Origin: CAYPEK01 sp964409645
GTDB taxonomy: Bacteria; UBP15; UBA6099
NCBI GenBank assembly: GCA_964409645.1
Contig: CAYPEK010000113.1
Span: 1 to 13,228 of the forward strand
DNA length: 13,228 bases
Direction of reading: 5' to 3'
Below the pieces are notes generated by a model that was not told where the DNA came from, did no database searches, and worked only from the letters and a program-made list of their open reading frames with translations. The first letter of the stretch is position 1; every line of letters starts with the position of its first letter. Shown in pieces: positions 9,101 through 13,228 of this stretch. Both the position numbers and the translations under genes were made by a program.

Positions 9101-10860
9101 TCGCAATACGTACAACTCGATCCGTATTCCGCCGTGCATGCCGTGTCTGTGTTGTTCGCTCCGGCGTCGCAGGCTTCCTCGCCGTTCTTCGTGCCGTCGC
9201 CGCAACTTCCTCCTGACACTGTCTGCTCTTCACATTTCGTATTGCAGTAAGTGCATGTTGCGCCGTATGCCGCCGTGCAAGCCGTGTCGGTATTGTTCGC
9301 TCCGGCGTCGCAGGCTTCCTCGCTGTTCTTCGTTCCGTCGCCGCAGCTCGCGCCCACGACTGTGTGCGGTGTGCATTTTGTGTCACAGTAAGTGCATGAA
9401 CCCGCGTAAGACGCCTCGCATGCCGTATCGGTGTTATTTGTTCCGCTGTCGCACTTCTCGGCGCCACTCACAACACCATCGCCGCATAGCACGCCCGACG
9501 TCACAACCACGTATGTCTTCTGCCCGAACGAATCCTCCGCCGTGAATCTGAGCGAATCGTTACAGTTAGGCGGATTGAAATTCGGTATCTCGAATGACCC
9601 GTCGTCGCGCTGTGTCGCTCCCTTGAGTTCGAGGATGCTTACATCGTTCACAGTGAGCCGCACACCCGCGTCCGTTGTTCCCGTAATATTCATATCCGGG
9701 CATTTCTTAAACCCGTCAACCGGGTCGAAAATCCGGAGCGTCGGAGCGCCGGCCACGACTGTTTTCGTGCCGCAAAGCGCTATTCCCTGCGCCTCTTCTC
9801 CGCATTTAACGTTAATCTCAAAATCGCCTTCAACATCTACCGGCAGGTCCGCCGTGAACGCTCCCGCCGAACTCGCCGTAACCGATGTCCCGTTCACGTC
9901 GCATACCGCGCCGGCGGCTGCCGTCCCGGCTACTCTTACAGTACCCTGCGACAACGGTATCTTCTGGCCTTCCGCAGGAGAATTTATGCTGCAAATCACA
10001 GCAGCGGGTTTAGACGCGGCCAAGTTTTCGTCGCCCTGCCCCTGATTGTTATCGTTTTTCGGCGGATTAGCCGCAGTCTGCACTTTGCAAAGTCCGTCCA
10101 CGCACGCGCCCGAGCAGCACGGCTTGGACTCGTCGCACGCTTCACCGACCGGGAAACACGCCGCCGCGCTCTGGAACGACACGTCTTCCGACGCGCATTT
10201 TCCGTCCACGCATCTGCCGGACATACAGTCCTGATCCGCCGTGCATTTATTCTTTTCTTCTTCGGTGACATTCTTGGGAGGTGACGGCGGGCCGCCGGGG
10301 TTGACATTCGTCTGCTGGTTCCCCTCGACGCAAACCTCGCTGCCGTTCGACTCGACACAAATCAGCCCGGTCCGGCCGGTAACCTGAGTCACGTTGTCGG
10401 GAGTGTTCTCGATGTCGCCCGTCGTGCCGCGCACTCCGGCGACCGCCACCGGCGTCGTAACCTTGAATCCGGAATTCGCGCCCTGCAACTTCTCCGCCTT
10501 GAATTTGATTTTTCCGGACGACATATCAAGATCCGATACGACCGTTTTCGTCCTCGGGTCGATATCGAGTTTCTTTATCGCAAAATTCGTGAAAGGCGTC
10601 AGTTTGACCACATTGCCCGAACTCCATTTGACAACCGCGGATGATTTCGAGCCGGTTTTTATCGACGCGCCGACTGGAAGAAGCATTCCGTTCTTTGCGG
10701 GCGTCCACGCCTTCCCCGGCAATTGCACCTGTACGTCACCCTCGATTTCGGAGAGAGTCGCGGATACAGGGAAAGACCGCACGTTGACGGATGGCGCAAG
10801 CACTACCACCGCCAGCGCCACTACCGCAAGAAGCAATCCGATCGCTCTACTTTTAATCAT
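6160..10860 (-). CDS. Giant secreted cysteine-rich repeat protein with FecR and Ig-like domains
   Basis: The 1566-residue product begins with a basic-hydrophobic signal peptide (about residues 1-34). A FecR domain follows (about 36-150; IEGDVQV, VGASIKTG, and AGVRGTTGDIE at its end). Residues about 200-265 hold short Cys clusters with CMSGRCVDGKC and CCSGACVDGLC motifs. Two bacterial Ig-like domains occupy about 286-455. From Cys459 to near the C-terminus the chain is a disulfide-type repeat array. By eye it has about 14 six-Cys modules of 47 residues (Cys at 1, 12, 23, 31, 34 and 38) and about 20 four-Cys modules of 22 residues (Cys at 1, 6, 16 and 20). The two alternate through the middle, and only the short kind occurs in the last 12 units. 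Such repeats resemble Myxococcus Cys-rich/DUF4215-type repeats of exported proteins, so the role is probably an extracellular or surface adhesin or structural fibre stabilised by disulfides. There is no C-terminal membrane anchor and no lipobox. The start is supported by AAGGAG (10872-10867), 6 bases upstream. The gene follows the crotonase gene by 43 bp and ends at the shared terminator. Exact function is unknown. Confidence 0.88.
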   Translation of the reverse strand: MIKSRAIGLLLAVVALAVVVLAPSVNVRSFPVSATLSEIEGDVQVQLPGKAWTPAKNGMLLPVGASIKTGSKSSAVVKWSSGNVVKLTPFTNFAIKKLDIDPRTKTVVSDLDMSSGKIKFKAEKLQGANSGFKVTTPVAVAGVRGTTGDIENTPDNVTQVTGRTGLICVESNGSEVCVEGNQQTNVNPGGPPSPPKNVTEEEKNKCTADQDCMSGRCVDGKCASEDVSFQSAAACFPVGEACDESKPCCSGACVDGLCKVQTAANPPKNDNNQGQGDENLAASKPAAVICSINSPAEGQKIPLSQGTVRVAGTAAAGAVCDVNGTSVTASSAGAFTADLPVDVEGDFEINVKCGEEAQGIALCGTKTVVAGAPTLRIFDPVDGFKKCPDMNITGTTDAGVRLTVNDVSILELKGATQRDDGSFEIPNFNPPNCNDSLRFTAEDSFGQKTYVVVTSGVLCGDGVVSGAEKCDSGTNNTDTACEASYAGSCTYCDTKCTPHTVVGASCGDGTKNSEEACDAGANNTDTACTAAYGATCTYCNTKCEEQTVSGGSCGDGTKNGEEACDAGANNTDTACTAEYGSSCTYCDTTCASHTVAGASCGDGTCDTGETASTCSADCESCGNGDVEGTERCDMGAENTDTACVAEYGSSCTYCNTSCNLMVVTGASCGDATCDSGNEDAATCYADCGACGNGDIEGPETCDMGVENTDTACVAEYGSNCTYCDKTCVSHTVEGAVCGDGTCNSGNEDAATCYADCGSCGNAAQEGEEGCDYGVENTDTPCTPAYGSSCTYCDTSCVSHTVEGGVCGDATCDDGSEDAATCYIDCGACGNGIQEGEEGCDRGAENTNTVCTAPYGGSCDYCTTDCVLEYVTGEYCGDGSVNGSEGCDSGAYNNVPCSPGYNYEPNVSTCSYCNSECTETTLTNTYCGDGICDELNENAGTCYTDCGVCGNNVKESDEQCDDGSSNTETPCIAEYSATCNYCNLDCVTQIVTGSYCGDSVCDSGYEDANSCYADCGVCGNEIVEGAEGCDLGTNNGVSCTPEYNSSCVYCDSQCVEQTVNSTEYCGDGTTNGPEYCDDGASNTVTPCAAPYNGSCTYCDTSCYIQSVQGAICGDATCDSGYEDASTCYADCGSCGDGSTDGPEMCDDGAGNTETPCTASYNGSCTYCDTSCYSHSVQGAVCGDATCDSGYEDASTCYADCGSCGDGSTDGPEMCDDGAGNTDTPCVPEYDSSCTYCNTSCVSNMIAGAYCGDGNVDSAGGETCDAGGDNGASSCYLATCGGTCETCGADCLTQQWQSYGCCGDSYCDASYEDLSTCPVDCAVCGDGICTDGVEGLESCTADCTVCGDSYCTGEEDPDTCYSDCGSCGDQICTAGSEDPDSCYSDCGSCGDAYCSAGYEDLYECPVDCAVCGDAICSETENMDSCYEDCGRCGDETCTAGYEDVSTCFLDCGSCGDTVCSSGYEDAYSCYDDCGSCGDGSCNPDFETDTSCPADCNGTDVCGDSSCTGNETLANCAVDCYVCGDEVCTSSYEDPDSCYSDCGSCGDGYCSYMYEDSQSCSQDCIGGMY
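6170..9486 (-). repeat. Two-module cysteine-rich repeat array (DNA-level repeats of 66, 141 and 207 bp)
   Basis: Codons from Cys459 (9486-9484) downstream form in-frame repeats. The long module is 141 bp and the short one 66 bp; together they make a 207-bp compound unit. Order read along the protein: three long modules, then mostly short-long pairs with two long-long doublets, then one divergent long module with extra Cys, then a run of about 12 short modules. The short module has the pattern CGDxxC, then ED, then C and DC near its end. Most copies differ clearly in sequence, so the array is old overall, with one recent expansion (see 7190-7600). Confidence 0.85.
7190..7600 (-). repeat. Near-identical 207-bp tandem duplication within the array
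   Basis: Two consecutive compound units are almost identical at DNA level, for example the block starting at 7232 against that at 7439, offset exactly 207 bp or 69 codons. In protein terms CGDATCDSGYEDASTCYADC and the following DGPEMCDDGAGNT are repeated without change, while neighbouring units have diverged. This indicates a recent in-frame duplication or gene conversion. Boundaries are approximate. Confidence 0.8.
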
Positions 10861-10880
10861 TTATAACTCCTTAAATAAAT

Positions 10881-10904
10881 ATATTTCAGGCGATCCTGAA
10901 ATAT
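10881..10904 (-). promoter_or_regulatory. Intercistronic hairpin between the crotonase and cysteine-rich genes
   Basis: ATATTTCAGG (10881-10890) and CCTGAAATAT (10895-10904) form a perfect 10-bp stem around a four-base loop. It reaches the last base of the crotonase stop codon and ends 8 bases before the AAGGAG ribosome binding site of the next gene. No U-run directly follows on the minus strand, so complete termination is unlikely. A partial terminator, RNase-processing or mRNA-stabilising element that uncouples the two genes is more plausible. Confidence 0.55.
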
Positions 10905-11698
10905 TATTTTCCTTTAAATTCGGGCGGCCGTTTCTGCATCCGCGCCATCACGCCCTCGTTCACATCGTCAGTGCGTATCAGCACCGACTGCGCGAGCGCT
11001 TCGAGTTCCATCAGCGTCATCTTGTCGAGATGCGCCCCGCGGTCGATCACCTTTTTCGCAAGCCCAACCGCAAGCGGCGCGCAGCCTTTCAGCTCTTTCA
11101 CCCATTCCATCGCTGTCGCCGCCAGCTGGTCCTCCGGCACAACAGCATTCACAAGTCCGATCTCGTAAGCCCGGCGCGCGTCTATCTTCCGCCCAAGCAT
11201 GATTATTTCCTTCGCGTGCGGGATGCCCACCGTGCGGGTCAGCCGCGTCGTGCCACCCACGTCAGGTATCAGCCCAAGTTCGGCTTCCTGCAAGCCTATC
11301 TGCGTGCCCTCCGCCGCGATCCGGAAATCCGCCGCAAGCGCAATCTCAAGTCCCATACCGAAACAGTAGCAGTGCAACGCCGCGATCACCGGCTTTTCGA
11401 TCGATTCCATCAGGTTGCCGACCGACTGCATTTTAGCCACTATACGCCGGAATGCCGCCGTGTCCGTTCGTTTGCCGCCGAGTTCCGCGAGCATGTTGAA
11501 ATCTATTCCCGAGCAAAAGCATTTGCCTTCTCCCGCAAGCACTATCGCGCGCACTGAAACGTCATCCGCCGCCTTCTCAAGTTCCGCACTAAGCTCCGTC
11601 ATCATCTGCTGAGTCAGTGCGTTCCTCTTGTCGGGCCGGTTGAATTTGATAATTGCGGCGTCGTCTGCTTTTTCCGTAATTATCGTGGTGTCAGACAT
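10904..11698 (-). CDS. Enoyl-CoA hydratase/isomerase (crotonase) family protein
   Basis: At 264 residues this is the usual length for the family. The N-terminal NRPDKRNAL motif, the oxyanion-hole loop around CSGIDF (residues 62-67) and the GMGLEIALAADFRIA helix mark a crotonase fold. The two acid/base positions of enoyl-CoA hydratases are both Glu here (E118 in GLEIA, E138 in LQEAELG). D146 in IPDVGG sits where dienoyl-CoA isomerases carry their catalytic Asp. The protein could therefore be a hydratase or a delta(3,5)-delta(2,4)-dienoyl-CoA isomerase acting on acyl-CoA in the cytoplasm, in fatty-acid or aromatic-acid breakdown. GGAG at 11709-11706 precedes the ATG by 7 bases. It is first in a probable two-gene unit with the giant cysteine-rich protein, a pairing with no obvious metabolic logic. 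No other beta-oxidation gene is nearby. Confidence 0.9.
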   Translation of the reverse strand: MSDTTIITEKADDAAIIKFNRPDKRNALTQQMMTELSAELEKAADDVSVRAIVLAGEGKCFCSGIDFNMLAELGGKRTDTAAFRRIVAKMQSVGNLMESIEKPVIAALHCYCFGMGLEIALAADFRIAAEGTQIGLQEAELGLIPDVGGTTRLTRTVGIPHAKEIIMLGRKIDARRAYEIGLVNAVVPEDQLAATAMEWVKELKGCAPLAVGLAKKVIDRGAHLDKMTLMELEALAQSVLIRTDDVNEGVMARMQKRPPEFKGK

Positions 11699-11731
11699 AG
11701 ATTTTCTCCGTTGCCTTTCGCGGACAATAAA

Positions 11732-11761
11732 ACCGCCGTATTCAGCGCTTTATGTGGCGGT
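11732..11761 (-). promoter_or_regulatory. Leader hairpin upstream of the crotonase gene
   Basis: ACCGCC (11732-11737) and GGCGGT (11756-11761) pair around an 18-base loop that itself contains the palindrome AGCGCT. On the minus strand the stem is followed by TTTTATTG. It could be a weak terminator for transcripts arriving from the glycoside hydrolase gene, or a structured 5' leader of the crotonase mRNA. Confidence 0.35.
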
Positions 11762-11790
11762 ATTGTGCGTAAATGCAAAAAGTTTTTCAA
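11762..11790 (-). promoter_or_regulatory. Candidate sigma-70-type promoter for the crotonase gene
   Basis: On the minus strand TTGAAA (11790-11785) is separated by 17 bases from CACAAT (11767-11762), a good -35 box and a 4-of-6 match to TATAAT. A transcript would start near 11755 and reach the crotonase ATG after about 55 bases. It lies in the AT-rich spacer, where such matches are easier by chance. Confidence 0.35.
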
Positions 11791-11807
11791 CCTCTTATTT
11801 TAAAATG

Positions 11808-11822
11808 TTCTATTAAATAGAA
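11808..11822. promoter_or_regulatory. Small palindrome, possible operator
   Basis: TTCTAT (11808-11813) and ATAGAA (11817-11822) flank TAA, about 20 bp upstream of the candidate -35 box. The position would suit an activator or repressor site. The rest of the spacer (11823-11908) is AT-rich with no further feature I can support. Evidence is symmetry only. Confidence 0.2.
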
Positions 11823-11908
11823 TTGGAATATAATAGTGAATTAATTTACATTCATAAACTAAACAAATACTCATGTAACAATTATATCTCAAAATCTAAA
11901 AAAACGCA

Positions 11909-13228
11909 TTATTTATTTGCATTATTTTCGAACACGAAAGTGGGAATGTTTGTTATTTTCAGAACCGCCATGTCGAGCGGCGCAAATTCCTTTTCCGCCA
12001 CTCCGGTGATGCTGTATGCCGTCACCATTCCGCGCCCGGTGTATTTGAATGTGCGCTCGTCGCCTTTTTTACGTGCCCACACGATCAAAAATGTGCCTTC
12101 CGGCAGCTCGAAACGATAGCCGATCATCCCATCCTCCGGGTCATCCCGGCGCACGGAGAAATAACCGGCGAGCTTCTTCGCAAGGAAGCCGTAAGTCCTG
12201 TAGGCCGGTTTCGGGGAGAAATCGCGGCGCACCATCCCGAAGTTCGCCTCCCCGTAGTCGGGGTCCGTGCCGTCGTCTCGGAAATCATACGGAAGTATCC
12301 GCACGACGTACCCGCTCGCGAGCGAGTGGGCAACCATTTTCGCGTACGCCGCCGCCTGATCCTCGATGCTCAGCCCGCCGCGCGTCGTTGCCCACCCCAC
12401 CTCCGTCAGCCACGCCGGTTTCACTCCGCCGTTCGCCTCCATCATCAGCTTGATGAAAAACAAATTGCGCACGTACCGCTCGTCGTCGAGCGACCCGACA
12501 TCGTTGTAAGGATGAAATGCGACAAAATCGAAGTAGTCGCCGCCGCCCGCCTTGTAAACCGCGTCGATCCACGCGAGGTCGGCCCCGGACGTGCCGCCGA
12601 GCATCACCTGCGCCGTCGGGTCGGCCAGCTTCACCGCCTTGTATGCCTCTTTCAAAAGCGCCGTGTAATCCTTCGCGTTCGGATACGGACTCCAGAAAAC
12701 GGGAATATTTTCTTCGTTCCATATTTCCCAATATTTAATGTAATTCTTGTATCTCGATACCGTGTTATAGACAAAATCCGCGAACTCCGCGCGCTGTTTG
12801 TCCGTCGCGGGCGAGTACGGCGACGACCAGCCCACCGAGTAGTCGAGCAGCCCGACCATGTTAATTCCGTTTTTCGCGCCGGTGCGGATCGCGTCGTCGT
12901 ACCGCGACCAGTCGAACTTCCCGTGCTTCGGCTCCACCACACTCCACGCGATCTCCTCTCTGTTCCACACAATCCCGGCGTCCTTCGCGAGCTTGCACAC
13001 CTTTTCCTGCTCCTCCGGCGGATATCGCAGACCGAGACAGATCAGCACGCCGAACGGCGACGCCGTTTCGCGCGGTCCCGCGTCCTCGCGCGCAAGCGGC
13101 TGCGTTTTATGGACCGGCTCGAACGGCTTTTCCGCAGCCGCCGCGGGCGACTTCCCAGCGAGCACGTCCGACGCCTGCGCCGCCGCCGTCTTCAGCGCGG
13201 CCTCCGGCGTCGCCGCGCCGTACACCGC
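11909..13228 (-). CDS. Clan-A glycoside hydrolase (GH39/PslG-like), possible C-terminal part of a sugar-binding-protein fusion; partial
   Basis: The frame is open to the right edge, so the true start is outside the window; the GTG at 13225 reads as an internal Val. Numbering from that Val, residues about 57-350 form a TIM-barrel hydrolase: NREEIAWSVVEP near the start, the acid/base Glu in YWEIWNEEN (E171, bases 12715-12713), VAFHPYND on a later strand, and the nucleophile Glu in WLTEVGW (E275, bases 12403-12401). A beta-rich tail follows (about 355-430). Spacing and motifs recall GH39-type enzymes such as PslG, which cut exopolysaccharide; WNEEN replaces the common WNEPN. The first 22 visible residues (AVYGAATPEAALKTAA) look like the C-terminal end of an ABC sugar-binding protein, joined by an Ala/Pro-rich linker. 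The substrate is unknown, and any export signal would lie beyond the edge. No strong terminator follows the stop codon. Confidence 0.82.
   Translation of the reverse strand, partial: AVYGAATPEAALKTAAAQASDVLAGKSPAAAAEKPFEPVHKTQPLAREDAGPRETASPFGVLICLGLRYPPEEQEKVCKLAKDAGIVWNREEIAWSVVEPKHGKFDWSRYDDAIRTGAKNGINMVGLLDYSVGWSSPYSPATDKQRAEFADFVYNTVSRYKNYIKYWEIWNEENIPVFWSPYPNAKDYTALLKEAYKAVKLADPTAQVMLGGTSGADLAWIDAVYKAGGGDYFDFVAFHPYNDVGSLDDERYVRNLFFIKLMMEANGGVKPAWLTEVGWATTRGGLSIEDQAAAYAKMVAHSLASGYVVRILPYDFRDDGTDPDYGEANFGMVRRDFSPKPAYRTYGFLAKKLAGYFSVRRDDPEDGMIGYRFELPEGTFLIVWARKKGDERTFKYTGRGMVTAYSITGVAEKEFAPLDMAVLKITNIPTFVFENNANK

Noticed and set aside
6170..9486. CRISPR-like regular repeats
   Set aside because: The repeats are in-frame coding modules of 66 and 141 bp with graded divergence, not short identical repeats with unique spacers.
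6156..9545. Long plus-strand open frames (for example 6156-7904 and 8289-9545) opposite the cysteine-rich gene
   Set aside because: Their products are low-complexity Arg/Ser/Cys-rich strings that mirror the periodic codons of the repeat array; the minus-strand product has coherent domains, a signal peptide and a ribosome binding site.
11823..12119. 98-residue plus-strand open frame over the end of the glycoside hydrolase gene
   Set aside because: It is antisense to the conserved C-terminal part of the hydrolase and begins in an AT-rich spacer without a convincing ribosome binding site or recognisable product.
13223..13225. GTG as start codon of the glycoside hydrolase
   Set aside because: The frame stays open to the window edge, the preceding codon fits the same motif, and no ribosome binding site can be seen, so it is most likely an internal Val.

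Overview
The window reads as a chromosomal segment from an environmental bacterium with a large signalling repertoire and a taste for modular extracellular proteins. Coding DNA is moderately GC-rich and intergenic DNA is AT-rich. PAS/GAF hybrid kinases, an Rcp1-type response regulator and a secreted protein with Myxococcus-type disulfide repeats fit a deltaproteobacterial-like or candidate-phylum genome. No rRNA, tRNA or phylogenetic marker is present, so the taxon stays open.

Left part (1-6072), signal transduction. A minus-strand PAS protein (1-589) runs off the left edge and lacks its beginning. A plus-strand histidine kinase (803-1480) also lacks its beginning: only the phosphoacceptor and ATPase domains remain, with no usable start codon. 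The roughly 210 bp between the two broken ends are noncoding and unusually rich in hairpins. Two of these share the same loop sequence but have different, self-complementary stems, which looks like a REP-type or mobile-element scar or a rearrangement junction. Downstream on the plus strand follow an intact single-domain response regulator (1492-1932) and a 1356-residue soluble hybrid kinase (2002-6072; REC-PAS-GAF-PAS-GAF-PAS-PAS-HisKA-HATPase-REC). The kinase remnant, regulator and hybrid kinase look like one transcription unit. It ends in a strong bidirectional terminator (6106-6133) shared with the convergent gene.

Middle part (6160-11698), minus strand. A crotonase-family enzyme (10904-11698) is followed after 43 bp by a giant secreted protein (6160-10860, 1566 aa). 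The latter has a signal peptide, a FecR domain, two Ig-like domains and then about 1100 residues of cysteine-rich repeats of two interleaved kinds, a 22-residue four-Cys module and a 47-residue six-Cys module. A perfect 10-bp hairpin sits between the two genes and may set their relative expression. An AT-rich leader of about 210 bp upstream of the crotonase gene holds a plausible promoter, a leader hairpin and a small palindrome.

Right part (11909-13228), minus strand. A clan-A glycoside hydrolase domain (GH39/PslG-like) enters from beyond the right edge. The residues preceding it resemble the C-terminal end of an ABC-transporter sugar-binding protein, so the full gene may encode a binding-protein/hydrolase fusion.

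The most notable items are the two-module cysteine-rich array with a recent 207-bp tandem duplication, the hairpin-rich junction between two decapitated signalling genes, and the possible solute-binding/glycosidase fusion. I see no CRISPR array, transposase gene, phage gene or recognisable defence system.
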